The notes under the pieces are model-generated. The model saw only the letters and a program-made list of their open reading frames with translations, was not told the origin of the DNA and did not search any database. From Nyssa sinensis (Eukaryota > Streptophyta > Magnoliopsida > Cornales > Nyssaceae), in the NCBI GenBank assembly GCA_008638375.1, contig VIRR01000467.1:1-64000 (forward strand): DNA of 64,000 bases, in the 5' to 3' direction. The translations under genes and the position numbers were made by a program. Below, one piece after another: positions 45,923 through 57,663 of this stretch (position 1 is its first letter; each line of letters opens with the position of its first letter).

Positions 45923-46712
45923 GTGAGTAACCTTGAAGTGGAGACATTCTCTATGAAATGCAGTTCTTTAAAGTTTTATAATACTACATGCAGTTCTTTA
46001 TAACTTTATAACATATTTCAGACTACTATGCTAAATTTTTTAACTATATGATTGTTAATAGAATATTGAAATAAATGGTTGAATTGCATGTTTTTAAATA
46101 GCATCTTTTAAATGTTTCATAGCATGGATAGCTTAAAGAATGTTTTACAAGAATGTTTCAATTTTTATGTGTCTTACGACACATTGATGGAGGTGAGATA
46201 GCTAGTAAAACTTCCAGTGAGTTCATAAGCGACTCGGCCGGGAGTTTGAATCCGGTGAGAAGGCTATGTAAGCCTAGAGCTTTAAATTACATAGAGATCA
46301 CCAATGTGACATTTACAGTCCCCAGAAATTGAACTTATGAGATATAAGACACAAAATGTTTTCACAATTTTAGTTTATAGGTCACCACGTAACAACCCAA
46401 AGTTCTAAACGACAATAGTTTTTAAGAGTGCGACATGTTTTATTTACTCACTAGTATTAGATTTTATGATATCGTGTTTAACTTGCAAAACTATCTGGCA
46501 TAAACTCTTGCATGATTTTCAACATATATCTTGCAACTACTAGTTATTTGTTTAGGTTTTAAGAATGTCAGTAGCTTTCAGTACAGAGCTCTTTTATTGT
46601 TACCCATGAAAGTTTACAAAAAAGGGGTTTTCCCGAAAACCCATGACAAGAGACTGGTGTTACTTATGAGCTTTTCAATAAACTCATAGAGGTTTTATCT
46701 TGTGAATTTTAG
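45923..46712 (+). other. 3' intron-like block of L7
   Basis: Donor CACAA/GTGAGTAACC; acceptor TGAATTTTAG/GGATT. 'gagcttttcaataaactcat' supplies the branch-like CTCAT. Confidence 0.5.
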
Positions 46713-47068
46713 GGATTACTAAAAGGTATTCAAACCCAATTGCTATTAAATCATGATGAATAAAAACACTAGTTTAGAGAAGGAATTGTATCCCATTTAT
46801 GGATGTGACAACTTGACGCCATAGATGTTAGAGCAATGTGACAGGAAAAGGAAGACGAGTGGTATTAAGCAATAATGTAATAATTAAAGATTCATGTTAT
46901 TGTAACTCTGATGTACAACTTCGTTATGCTTTGCCAAGTATGACTGCATTCAGACAAAAAATTTAACAAACGAGAATTCCGTTGCATGATTTTATGTAAC
47001 CGAATGCAATCTATTTGGAAATGTTAAAACGACCTTTGGTTAGACACGTCATCAATATTCTGTCAAGA

Positions 47069-48100
47069 GTGATAGCAATCTATGGAGCCATCACATATGG
47101 AGGTGATTTGGGGATGTCGGCTCTATTATCTGAGGCATTTCAAAATGTTGGATTCGAGATTGAATATCATTTAGTTCTTCCGCCATTCTCTTCTCTATCT
47201 GATTCAAATGGGCTTGTTCGTGAAGAGGTGACAAAGTTAAGAAGCAAACAATCTAGAGTCTTTATTGTTCTTCAGACCTCGTTATCACTGGCAACTTATT
47301 TGTTCAGGGAAGTAAAGCAGATGAGACTTATGGGGAAAGACACCGTATGGCTAATAACAGAAACCCTATCAGGCCTCCTAGACTTTGTTAACAGTTCTGT
47401 TATCCAATCAATGAAGGGTGCTATAGGAATGAAGGCCTCCTATTCTAAAGAAAGTAGGCATTTTCTACATTTCAGACGCCAGTTCCAGCAAACTTTTCAA
47501 TCAGAATACCCTGAGGAAGATATCTCGGAGCCCTGAATTTATGCTTTGCGAGCATATGATAGCATCACTACCATTACAAAGGCCATGAACAGATCAGGTA
47601 TGTTGCTCAATAATATATTATCTAGCAACTTCACTGGTTTAAGTGGTAAAATTAGTTTCCAGGGTGGAGTGTTATCACCGTTAGTATTCAGAATCATAAA
47701 TGTCAATGGGAAAAGTTATAAAGAGCTTGGCTTTTTGTCATCAGAATTTGGGTTTTCAAGTAGCCCTGATTTTCAAGAAAAGGGAAAGAAAAATAGGAAT
47801 ATTTTTAAAACCGTGGAAGTGTTGGCTGGTCAAGTGAATTGGCCAGGGGACCTAAACCACCGTATACCAAAAGGTTGGGCTACTGATGTAAAGAAAATGC
47901 AGATTGGTATACCAGGTAGAACTTCTTTCGAGATGTTTGTGAAAGTGGAAGGGACTGAAAATTCAAAGGGGAAGAACTATTCTGGTTTCTGCATCGAGGT
48001 TTTCTTTGAGGTGCTAAACATTTTGAATTATTCCCTACCTTATGAATTTGTGCCCTACAATGGCACGTATGATGATCTGGTTAATCATGTTGCTAATGGG
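47069..48100 (+). pseudogene. GLR pseudogene, exon encoding ANF domain and start of S1
   Basis: Readable through AIYGAITYGGDLGMSALLSE, VFIVLQTS and SEYPEEDISEP, then the stop TGA at 47534, then IYALRAYDSI in the same frame. It continues through the S1 linker (GFCIEVFFEVL, YEFVPYNGTY). It ends at NG/GTAAGATTT, a good donor at 48101. The frame is intact apart from the stop. The reading frame stays open leftwards to 47015, but that part is L7-derived. Confidence 0.88.
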
Positions 48101-49182
48101 GTAAGATTTCCATATGTTTGTCTTTCTACATCTTAAAGTTTTCCATAATTACTATAGCATATGTAAACAAATGAATCACATCATCCCATTGTCTATAGAA
48201 TCTGGATGAATAGACATTACATCTACTGCATTTTTAATAACCCATGGAAATGTGTGTGTGTGTGAGTGTATTTTTGATAAATAACCCATGTAAATAAATC
48301 GATATGAATAACTTCCATTCGTTTTGTGGTGGCTATTTTATTGGTTTTAGAACCAAATTACTAATTTTCCTATTTCCGTGTTAATTTCTCAAAACTCAAC
48401 ATATAATCTTACAAGAAATTATGTTGTGAAAACTCTTTGAGAATACTATTTATTTTAAGAGAATCACCATTGACTCTCTCTCTCTAGAAAATTCTTTCCG
48501 TTTAAAAAAATTTCATGGTCACGCATATTAAAATTTGAAATATAAAATAAGTAATGTTATCCAGTTGTTATAATATGATCAATATATATCACATGTCAAA
48601 TATTAATATATATTACTAGAATTTTTTTTTGTTTTGTTTAGAGTGTCATTTAAAAGTTATCATCCAAGTCATTAGTTTCTTAATTATATAAGTAGATTCA
48701 TTGATGATAGACTCCCCTATGTATTTTTTTTACACATTATTCCTACACTCACAAATGCATGTGAGACTCATGATGATCATTAAGTAAAGCTCATAGTGAG
48801 TGAACCCCAAAGTGTAAGAAAAATGTAGCATAAGTCAAGTATGCCATGGGTCTCTCTTAAGTGTAGTGAGCAAAATTGAACTTAAGCAGTTGGGTCGAGG
48901 TGTCTTAGCTATTGTCCGAGAGTGAAGTGTCCTAGTGTTCGTGTGAGAGAGTGCGGGACTTTCTTTGATTTTGATAGAAGTTTGTCAGTGAGTATAAAAG
49001 TCAAGTGTCTTGAATGTAATAACTTTGTACAACTATTGTATGTGAGTGCTTTTTACAATTAAATAACATATTTTTAATTTGACTCCATTCATGTTTTCAA
49101 TTTAACGGTATATTCTTAATTTTTTTTTTGGCTTCTAATTAAGATTATGTGCTTCTTTGTCGTGGATCAAAACTAAATGAAG
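48101..49182 (+). other. GLR intron, 1.1 kb
   Basis: Between GTAAGATTT and an AATGAAG acceptor. AT-rich, with a short (TG)n run near 48253-48264. No gene inside. Confidence 0.7.
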
Positions 49183-49492
49183 ACTTTTGACGCTGTGGTT
49201 GGAGATGTAACTATTTTAGCCAATCGATTTGAAAATGTGGAAATCAGTCAGCCATTTGCAGAATCAAGCTTGACTATGATAGTTCCAATGAAGCCCCAAA
49301 CTCCAAAAGCATAGATGTTCTTAAAGCCATTCACCATAGAAATGTGGATAGCAACATGTCTCATTTTGACTTACACAATGTCCGTAGTGTGGTTGTTGGA
49401 GCGTCAATCAAATCCAGAATTCGAAGGCTCATGGAAGCATCAGCTTGGGACCGCACTTTGGTTCACCTTCTCTTCACTTTTCTTCTCTTATA
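49183..49492 (+). pseudogene. GLR pseudogene, exon with S1 end, M1 and pore
   Basis: Starts TFDAVVGDVTILANRFENVE, includes QPFAES, the TAG at 49312, the M1 helix (MWIATCLILTYTMSVVWLLE), then WKHQLGTALWFTFSSLFFS. It ends just before a GTAAGTG donor at 49493. Confidence 0.88.
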
Positions 49493-49598
49493 GTAAGTGA
49501 AGTGCATATCTGGCCGATGGCATGCCTTTTTTAGTAGGGTATGGTGGAAACAATTGGAAATACTCATAAACCTATTAATTATGTTGTTGATATTACAG

Positions 49599-49996
49599 GA
49601 GAGAGGGTTCATAACAATTTCACTCGTGTAGTGGTGGTGGTATGGCTCTTTGGTATGTTGGCCTTAAGCTCAAGCTACACTGCCAGTCTTACTTCAATGT
49701 TCACCGTCCAAAAACTTGTGCCGGATGTGACAGACATAGACTGGCTGAAGAGGAACAATGCAAAAGTTGGCTGCGATGGCGATTCATTTATATCGAAATA
49801 CTTGAAAGATGTGCTTCAATTTAAACCGGAGAATATTAAGAACGTTAGTAGTGAATACAACTATTCGGGGGAATTCAAGAGTCGTAATATCACTGTGGCA
49901 TTTCTTGAACTCCCTTATGAGAAAGCTTTTCTCAAGCACTACTACAAGGGAGACACAAGCACCCCACTTGAGGGCAGATTTGGAGGATTGGGCTTT
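49599..49996 (+). pseudogene. GLR pseudogene, exon with M3 and S2
   Basis: After a TATTACAG acceptor, the joined frame reads YRERVHNNFTRVVVVVWLF, as expected for GLRs. The SYTASLTSMFTVQ motif follows, then S2 to GRFGGLGF. The exon ends at TTT/GTGAGT. No lesion was seen in this exon. Confidence 0.88.
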
Positions 49997-51050
49997 GTGA
50001 GTAGTCATCCGAACTCTTTACATTCTTTGAATTCTTGAACACTTCGTTTGGATAAGTAGGGGAGAAATGAAAGGATAGGAGAGTATTAGTTATGAAGGAA
50101 AGGAAAGGAGATGAGAGGAGAGGGTAATCCGTCCTTTATGTTTGGATAACTAATGAAAGGAAAGAAATATAATCCTTTCATCTTCTTTGGTAATGATAAA
50201 GGAGAGAAAGGAAAAGAAAGAAATTTATATTATTTTATTATTATACCCTTTTAAATTTTATTTGGATGCCTTAGGATAGAGGTGTCATTTTTATTTTGGC
50301 TTTTATAATTTTAAGGGTAATATTGGTATTATTAAAAATTCATTAAATCCTTGTTTCCTTTCCTTTCATTTCCGCCCACTTTTGGAGGGATAACAAAATT
50401 GCTTAAATGAGGGTTAAGCTCTCCCTCCCTATCCTTCCCTTTCCTTTTTAATTTTTAAAATAAACATAATATAAGCTCTCCTTCCTTCTCCTTTCCTTCC
50501 CTTTCTTTCCAATTCCTTCCATCCAAACATAGCGAAAAACTTAGAAGTTAATTTTTTATAGGAACAAAATTTAATTTTTTATGGGAACAGAATCATAAAA
50601 AAAAAAAAAAATACTTCACAAGCATTAATAACCGTTGTTTGGTGTTTGTTTTGTAGATTCAATTATGATTCCCTAGGTTTCAGATTTATCGAGAACCACT
50701 AAACATGCTACCTAAGGAAAAAAAAAATTGCTCTTCTCCTCACTAACCTACTTCTCTATTCCAAGTTATTATTATTTTTTTTTTTATGGGTAATGCTACT
50801 ATAAGCTCGCGTATATATGAGATAGGATGTTTTAACTCTTGAATGACCTAGAAATTGAGATTTTATTTATCCCAACTATTTTATCTCTATTTTTTAGGTC
50901 ATCTAAGGATTAAAATACCTTGTATCATATCTACTTGAACTTACATTAGCATTAACCTTTTTTGTTACATATATGCATATATCTACATGCGTGTACACAT
51001 ATTTTCCTGAATAAAGCTATTAAAGATTTTTCTTTATTGTATCCAAGCAG
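49997..51050 (+). other. GLR intron, 1.05 kb, with MITE
   Basis: Runs from GTGAGTAG to TCCAAGCAG. It contains a MITE-like foldback (50040-50535) and an AT-rich remainder with poly-A and poly-T runs. Confidence 0.75.
50040..50535. mobile_element. MITE-like foldback in GLR intron
   Basis: The left end carries 'tcgtttggataagtaggg' with GGAAAGGA-rich text. The right end is the rough inverse, CTTTCC-rich and ending 'ccatccaaacatagcga'. Purine-rich left and pyrimidine-rich right arms would pair. The exact termini and duplication are uncertain. Confidence 0.55.
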
Positions 51051-51533
51051 GTATTCCAAAAAGGCTCTCCATTAGCCATCGATGTCTCCAAAGCCATTCT
51101 AGTCTTATCAGAAAATGGTACCTTAAAACGGATGGAAACAAAGTGGTTTACTACTTCTTTGAGCTGTCTGACCCCTCAAACTACCATAGAGACTGACAGC
51201 CTGAGCCTTCATAACTTCTGGGGTCTTTACCTGTTCTCTAGCACCATTTCCACAATTTTTTTTGTGCTCTTTTTCATTCACAACCTATACAAACACCGCC
51301 ATGAGGCATCTAAAGGCCTTGTGTCCCCAAAAGAGAACAATGTTCAGCACAAGATGGTTAGACTAGCTCAATGCTTTCACAATGGAATGATTAAGATTCC
51401 ATGGAGAGCTCAAGCCATTTTTCACGCATCAGATGTAGATGAAAGGAACTCTTCGATGTGTGAGAATGAGAGTTCTTCAAAAAATTTGCAGCAACTTCAA
51501 CCTGCCCAAAGATTGGAACTTGAAATGCAATAA
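51051..51533 (+). pseudogene. GLR pseudogene, last exon with S2 end, M4 and tail
   Basis: Begins VFQKGSPLAIDVSKAILVLS, runs through the M4 helix (LYLFSSTISTIFFVLFFIHN) and a basic cytoplasmic tail, and stops at TAA 51531-51533. No lesion was seen. Confidence 0.88.
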
Positions 51534-51631
51534 GCACCTAGTGATAAAGTCCTATGTTACTATTCATTAGGATCTGATGTCTTGTAAGCTATAAAGATTA
51601 GAATTGGAAAGCAGAGCTCATTAACTAACTC

Positions 51632-52042
51632 TGTCAAAAAGTAATTTGTAATGTTTGTCAAATAGTGTGGCTAAAAGTAATCTTTTAATACTTAATAATG
51701 GGTGAAAATCTTAGAATAACAACCTTTGTCTAGAAGAATTTAATGCTTGATGTCTTGATTTCATAGTCTAGATTTTGCATGTATTTTTAGTCCTATAGTA
51801 TAGGCTACTATTAGTCGTTGATCTTTGACAACCATTAAATGTATTCCCATGTTATGTAGTTGTTAAAGTTATTTTCAATTTCTCTATATAAAGGCTTTGT
51901 GTAAGGCCTTGGTTGTATCGAGTGCAAGAAACAAATAAAAGAATGATTGTCTCCCTCTTTGGCTATACCTCTTTCCATTTTTCTATACATATTTTACACA
52001 CAGACTGAGTTTGCCTCACCCATTTATCTTTGCACCCGAACA
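51632..52042 (+). repeat. Copia 5' LTR
   Basis: Begins TGTCAAAAAGTAATTTG and ends GCACCCGAACA. TATATAAAGG near 51885 is a good TATA box. Confidence 0.9.
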
Positions 52043-52046
52043 TATT

Positions 52047-52059
52047 TTGCATCAGAGCC
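52047..52059 (+). other. Primer-binding site of copia element
   Basis: TTGCATCAGAGCC is a mutated form of the initiator-Met type site TGGTATCAGAGCC, four bases after the 5' LTR. Confidence 0.7.
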
Positions 52060-52108
52060 TACCCCTTGTTTCCTATACTTCCACCTTATTTTTTCATAAA
52101 CCTTATTA

Positions 52109-53000
52109 ATGGCATCAAGCTCAAATAACACTACCTTTAACTTTTTCCACAATATTGTTCCCATATTTGATGGGGAAACTTATGACCATTGAAGTGTTCA
52201 AATGAGAAACCTCTTTATTTCTCAAGATTTATGGGAAATAGTAGAATAAGGTTTTCCAAAACTAGAAATTCTAGAAGTATTAGCAACTTGGGCACAAGGA
52301 AAACAGAAGGAGTATAAGGAGAATGTCAGAAAAGATGCAAGAGCACTATTTTTCATCCAACAAGGGATAAGCCGGTTTATCTTTCCTAGAATCTTAGGTG
52401 CGAAAAAATCAAAAGAGGCTTGGAAACTCTTAAAAATTGAGTTTCAAGGCTATGATAAAGTTATCTCCATCAAACTTTAATCACTTTGGTGAGATTTTGA
52501 TAATCTAGCCATGAAAGAAATGAAAACTATTCAAATTTTTGCCACTAAAATTACTGAAATAATTAATCAAATTAGAGGCTATGGAGATACCATCGAAGAT
52601 AAAAAGATCATTTTTGAGTTTCTTGTTGCTGCAATAGAAGAGTTTAAAGATTTGTCCAAACTTACCGTTGTTCAGCTAATGGGTTCTTTTGAAGCCCATG
52701 AAAAAAGAATGAGCAGATTTGCAACTTCAGGTGTAGAGCAAGCATTACAGTCAAAGCTCAACATTACAGAAAGAAAATATCCAGAAAAGAAAGTAGGAAA
52801 CTCATATCAACAAGAAGAAGAAAGGGGGAACTTGTTTTAGCAAGCACAAGGAAGAGGACGCCAAAATTTTGCAAATCACAACCAAGGAAGAGGAAAGAAA
52901 TTAAAAAATTTGCAACGTAGAATTGGTAACGTTAATTCTGACTCATCATGTTTTGTTTGTAAAATATTTGGTCACGAATCTAAAGATTGCATATTTAAAT
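52109..53000 (+). pseudogene. Copia gag, broken
   Basis: The start MASSSNNTTFNFFHNIVPIF with FDGETYDH is typical of copia gag. The UBN2-type capsid region follows, with stops at about 52190, 52245, 52478 and 52490. The 52511-52840 stretch is open. A CCHC zinc knuckle (C-x2-C-x4-H-x4-C, CFVCKIFGHESKDC) lies at 52949-52990. Gag packages the element RNA; this copy cannot make a full protein. Confidence 0.85.
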
Positions 53001-53092
53001 GCACCAAATGAAAAACTCCAAATCACTCACAAAGAGATTGCTAGTATAAAAAAGATGAGAAAAATAAATCAATTTTTTTTTAAGAAAGTAAC

Positions 53093-54340
53093 ATGCATCA
53101 GTTGTTCTACTCTTATACGAGCAGTCAATTTGACTCACAGAATACATGGTACTTGGATAGTGGGTGCAACAACTATATGATCGGCAACAAAAAATGTTTT
53201 GTCCGACTTGATGATCAGATCTCTTCCCAAGTTAAATTAGGAGATGAAAAATTGCAACCTATTGAAGGCAAAGGAATTGTCGTTGTCCAGAGAAAGGGAG
53301 GTAACACTAGAGTAATCCATGATGTTTTATATGTCCACGATTTGACTCAAAATTCACTAAATGTTGGGAAACTAATTAAAAAAGGATACTTAGTAAATTT
53401 TGAAGGAGAAGAATGCAAAATTTCTGATAAAAATAATCAGCCAGTGAAAAATGTAAAAATAAGTCCAACATGCCACTGGATGAAAATTTCGCACTAAAAG
53501 CTGATAGAAATGATCAATCCTTGTTGTGGCATTTGAGATATCGAGATCTGAACTATAAGGGACTAAAATTGTTGAAACAAAAAAAAACATGGTGATTGGA
53601 CTCCCAAATATTGAAAAAGACGAAAAGATTTGTGAAGATTACATATATGGGAAGACTCCCATTTCACAAAAAAGCTTAGCGTGCAAAAATGCCACTTGAA
53701 CTGGTTCATGTAGACATTTTTGGACCTACAAGATCACCCGCATTTCAAAACAAAAAATATTTTCTTCTGTTTGTTGATGATTTTAGCAGGATGATGTGGG
53801 TTTACTTCTTGGAGCAAAAGTTAGAAGCCTTCATAACATTCCTTCAATTTAAGCACATGACGGAAAGACAAAGTGGCAATCCACTAAAGACGCTTAGAAC
53901 AGATCATGGTGGGGAATTCTTATAAGAGAAATTCAATAACTACTACAAAATTAATGGGATCAGACGCCATTTGACAACCCGATACACTCTTCAACAAAAT
54001 AGTGTGGTAGAACTAAAGAAACGTACCATTGTTGAGATGGCGTGAAGCATGTTGAAAGCAAAAAGGCCTTCCCAACAATTTATTGGTAGAAAGAAACAGT
54101 CAACACGGTAGTCCATATCCTCAATAGATCTCCTACCAAAGCAGTCCCAAACAAAACTCCTTATGAAACTTGGAATGGACACAAGTCAGATGTCAAACCC
54201 TTCAGAGTTTTTGGCTGCATTGCATATTGTTTCATTCCCTCTCAAAATAGGGAAAAATTTGATGAAAAGGGAGAAAAGTACATCTTCATCGATTATAGCA
54301 ATAAATCAATAGGATATTGACTTTTCGATCCAAAAACAAT
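53093..54340 (+). pseudogene. Copia protease and integrase, broken
   Basis: WYLDSGCNNYM at 53147 carries the Asp-Ser-Gly protease active site. A pre-integrase region (LWHLRYRDLNYKGLKLL) lies near 53525. The integrase core has ELVHVDIFGP near 53697, LRTDHGGEF near 53900 and the third acidic residue in QQNSVVELKKRT near 54000. All three acidic residues survive, but stops at about 53593, 53923 and 54043 and at least one frameshift break the frame. Confidence 0.82.
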
Positions 54341-54378
54341 GTAGTTGGTGATTTCTTTTGTGAGCCATAGAAATTTGA

Positions 54379-55033
54379 AGAAGCTATAAAAAATGAAGTT
54401 TGGCAAAAAGCAATGGATGAAGAAATGACCATGATTATAAAGAATCACACTCGGGAACTAGTTCATTGTCCCAAGTAGAAAGATGTGGTCTGGCTAAAAT
54501 GGATTTATGAGACAAACTTCAATGAAGATGGTTCAATCCAGAAGCATAAATCCCATCTTGTTACAAAAGGCTACTCACAGCAACCTGGGATAGATTTCAA
54601 TGAAACATTTGCGCTAGTCACTCGAATGGAAACTATTCAAATAGTCCTAGTTGTGGCAGTGCAGCTGGAACTTCAAGTTTTCCAACTTGATGTATAATTA
54701 GCTTTCTCGAATGGTGAAATGGAAGAAGAAGTTTATGTTGAATAAACTCAAGATTATGTGGTAAAAGGAAAATAAAACATGGTATATCGTCTTCAAAAGT
54801 CATTTTATTGCTTGAAACAAACACTGCAAGCTTGAAATAGCAAAACTGGCAAGTACTTACTCCAAACAGATTTCAAAAAAGTCCAAGTAAGCCATCACTG
54901 CATGTAAAAAATGGAGGTACAAATGATTTCCATATTGTCTGCCTTTATGTTGATGATTTAATATATACTGGCACTAACGTTTTGATACTAGAAGAATTTA
55001 AAAAGGTCACGATGAAAGAATATGAGATGATAG
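54379..55033 (+). pseudogene. Copia reverse transcriptase, 5' part
   Basis: Readable as NEVWQKAMDEEM, WIYETNFNEDGSIQKHKSHL, KGYSQQPGIDFNETFALVTR and VFQLDV, then the catalytic YVDD at 54946-54957 (LYVDDLIYTGTN). Stops lie near 54478, 54697 and 54745. It is interrupted after EYEM by the LTR insertion. Confidence 0.85.
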
Positions 55034-57663
55034 TGTGGGGCCCATCGCCAGAAAAAATAATTTGTGTGGATTAAAGGGATCCCGACTGATCCCTTCCCTA
55101 AAAGTGGGAAGGAACGCATCTAAGAGAGATAACAAGCAAGTGAAGAGTCGCCAATTTTTTTAGGGCAAGAAACAAGTAAACCCGTTACAACAGAATGTAA
55201 ATAAAGGAAAATTGAAAGAAAATAGAATAAATTAGATTACATTGCTTTGTTTCCTAGTTGTATTCTACAAGACCCCCTTCACATGGGTCAAAATAAATAA
55301 AGCACTAGGAATACATAACCAAAGAAATAGGTTCAGGGGTTAAGATATGAAATGGAAAGGTGTTAGGCACTCACTTTGCTCGGTCCGAATGGACCGATTT
55401 CAAACATTCAATTACAGGCATAGTTATCAGAACCGGACCAGGCCGGTTCAACCAATTAAACTGGGAACTGGGCATTAAACTGGTTTGGTTCGATTAAAAT
55501 ACTGGTTTTGCTAAAGAACCAGAAAAAAGCGGTTGAACTGGCCAGTTTTTTAAAAAACCGAGTGAACCGGAGAATTTTAAAAGAAAAAACTGGTTGAACC
55601 ACCTTTTATCTTTTTATCACGTACAACTTTTTTTTCTCACATAACTTCTTATATTTGATGATTAAATGATGAAATTTACTATAAAATAGGATACTTTTCA
55701 TGTATTTTTGTTATATATACAAATATATTAAACTTATACATTAAAATAATTTCAATGATTATGCTTATATTTTGTTATTTATCACTAGATAATAAAAAAT
55801 ATATTTTTTTCTTGTTATTTTCTTAATTTTTAATATATTAATTATAAAACCGGTTGAATCGGTTGAACTACCGGTTGAACCAGTGCACCGTGAACCGGCC
55901 CCTTCATCGGTTCATTGTCCGATCCGGTTTTGATAACTATGATTGCAAGACTCATTCATTAAGTATGAAGAAAAGAAAATGTTGAAATGGAAAGGATGAA
56001 AAAGCAATCAAAATAATGATAACATGGACAAAAATGAATGAAAGAAGTAAAGAAAGGGGGAAAATGGGAAAAGGGAAAAGAATTTGACTTAGACCCTTAG
56101 GCTTCTTACATATCCATCCTTGGATGGAATCAAAGTCGCGTAATTATACCTGTTTACCCTCTTTTATCAAGAATGATAAGAGAATGAAGATCAATCAGGT
56201 AAAATGACTAGTAAGGGTTTGAGAAGCATACTTTATTTAGTTGCAATGGTCAAACAACACTTCAGCTAGGAAAAACTTGACTTGATGTCATGGCTCGGGC
56301 GGAGTTCCGGCTTGTTATTGACTTGAAGCCAGCACTTTGGCAAGACTTTGGTCTTAAGAGGAAGGAAAGCTAAAGGACTTCTTGAGGGAGAGAGGACTCT
56401 AGAATTGTGTCAACAACGTAAGGCTATTCAATGTGTGTCATCAAAATAGTGACCAAGAGAGTCTATTTATAGGCCAAAAAGTGAAGATTTGATCCAAAGG
56501 CCTATATTTGACCTCATAAATAGGGGGTTATGATCATGTCCTGAGTAATATTTACATGATTAAATGAAAAGAAATTAAATGAATATCTTAAACAAATAAA
56601 ATAAAAAATGATTTAAAAAATAATTATGAAAAATGCAATGACCTATCAAAATAATATCAATATGTAAGCAAAAAAAATGGAATTATTCCTGAATAGTCTT
56701 CACAAAGATGAGGAATAATTGGGAGGAATTTCTCAATAATCCTAACTACCATGCACATATCTTATATATAGCATATATATTCCACATTTGTATGCATATA
56801 TCCTATATATGACATATATATCCTATATATATGTAGAATGTATGCACCTAAATATGTTATGTATAGACACAACATATGTACACTTAGGTAGGTGCACTAA
56901 TGGGATGGCTACAATGCATCCTATATGCCACCTAGACCAACATGTGGACCAATGAAATGAATGTACACCTAATGCACAAAATATGTGAGTTTATACTAGG
57001 AAATAAATAAATGCCTAGATTCAATGTATCTCTTTTAAAAGAAATACTTGTCATCTAGATTTATGAAAATCTTAAAAATGAAAAGTCCTAAATCACTCTA
57101 GATTACCAAATTGCCATGAATTTGGTGAAAAATCATAAAATTGCCACAAAACATGTGAAATGATCAAATTACCCCTCAAGGCATGAAATGCCCCAATTTG
57201 TCACAAAATGACTAAAATTACCAAATTATTCTCAAATAGGTAAATTGATGTAGAAATTATAAAAATACCTTTCAAGTAACTAGAGAGTCTTACTAAGGGT
57301 AGACTGCGCTGAAATTACCAAAATACCATCAAAGGAAAAAATGACACCATAATTACCGAAATGCCCTTAAGAGTTGCTAGGTGCACCCTTGAGGATTGAA
57401 GGATGTGAAATATACAAAAATGGCATCGGTGTAAAAAAATGTGTAAAATGACCAAAATACCTCTAGGGACCAAACTCTGTGAGAAATTACCATAATACCC
57501 CCGAGTGGGAAATATATTAAAAATTTGTCAAAAATGATGAAACTACCCCTAATTAAGGGCTTTCTCACAATATGCAATAATAATGACCAAATTGTCCTTG
57601 GGATGTCACAAAATTACGGTATTATCCTCATATAATTAAGGCTTACAAAATGAGGTGTCTACA
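55034..57663 (-). mobile_element. L11: 2.63-kb solo LTR inside copia reverse transcriptase
   Basis: Exact GATAG repeats flank it (55029-55033 and 57664-57668). Excision rejoins EYEM and DLGLMKYFLG in frame. Read on the minus strand it starts TGTAGACACCTCATTTTG and ends GGGCCCCACA. Its 57100-57600 part contains repeated 'attaccaaaatacc-tca' phrases like those in the hairpin arrays of L1-L10, suggesting a distant relation. Orientation is inferred from the TGTAGACACC start. Confidence 0.85.
55419..55941. mobile_element. 523-bp hAT-like MITE inside L11
   Basis: Termini CATAGTTATCAGAACCGGA and the inverse of TCCGGTTTTGATAACTATG match at all but one base. Flanks ATTACAGG and ATTGCAAG agree at 6 of 8 bases, as for an aged hAT 8-bp duplication. 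The inside is rich in 'aaccggtt' phrases and has no ORF. Confidence 0.75.

Larger units (their letters stand above)
30188..47060 (+). mobile_element. L7: solo-LTR-like element, split by L8 and L9, 3' end lost
   Basis: Begins TGTAATACCCC at 30188. Its own sequence is 30188-30387, 33670-34163 and 44145 to about 47060, roughly 3.6 kb. It keeps a GA tract (34096-34120, 44236-44248) and a CAAAG/GTAAACTTT donor at 44261. A GC-rich stretch lies near 44867-44900, hairpin modules at 45230-45700, and the 3' intron-like block at 45923-46712. Text near 46930-47060 still aligns with L2 ('gccaagtat', 'attccg-tgc', 'gaatgca'). About 130 terminal bases are missing where GLR sequence begins, so no 3' target duplication exists. 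Confidence 0.75.
47069..51533 (+). pseudogene. Glutamate receptor-like channel (GLR), 5'-truncated pseudogene
   Basis: Plant GLRs are plasma-membrane ligand-gated cation channels related to animal ionotropic glutamate receptors. Four exons remain, joinable at 48100/49183, 49492/49599 and 49996/51051, coding for about 740 residues against roughly 900 in intact GLRs. They cover most of the extracellular ligand-binding (ANF receptor) domain, the S1 domain, M1, the pore loop (ALWFTFSSLFF), M3 with SYTASLTS, the S2 domain and M4. The first exon, with signal peptide and the start of the ANF domain, is absent: recognisable sequence begins at AIYGAITYGG beside truncated L7. TGA at 47534-47536 replaces a Gly codon, and TAG at 49312-49314 replaces the Trp of KAWxFLKPF. 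Intron borders are otherwise intact, so decay is recent or mild. A functional product is very unlikely. Confidence 0.9.

Noticed and set aside
47015..47068. Upstream extension of the GLR frame as a genuine N-terminus
   Set aside because: The open frame begins at a TTG, the residues do not look like a GLR signal peptide, and the DNA aligns with the L2 3' region, so it is element sequence.
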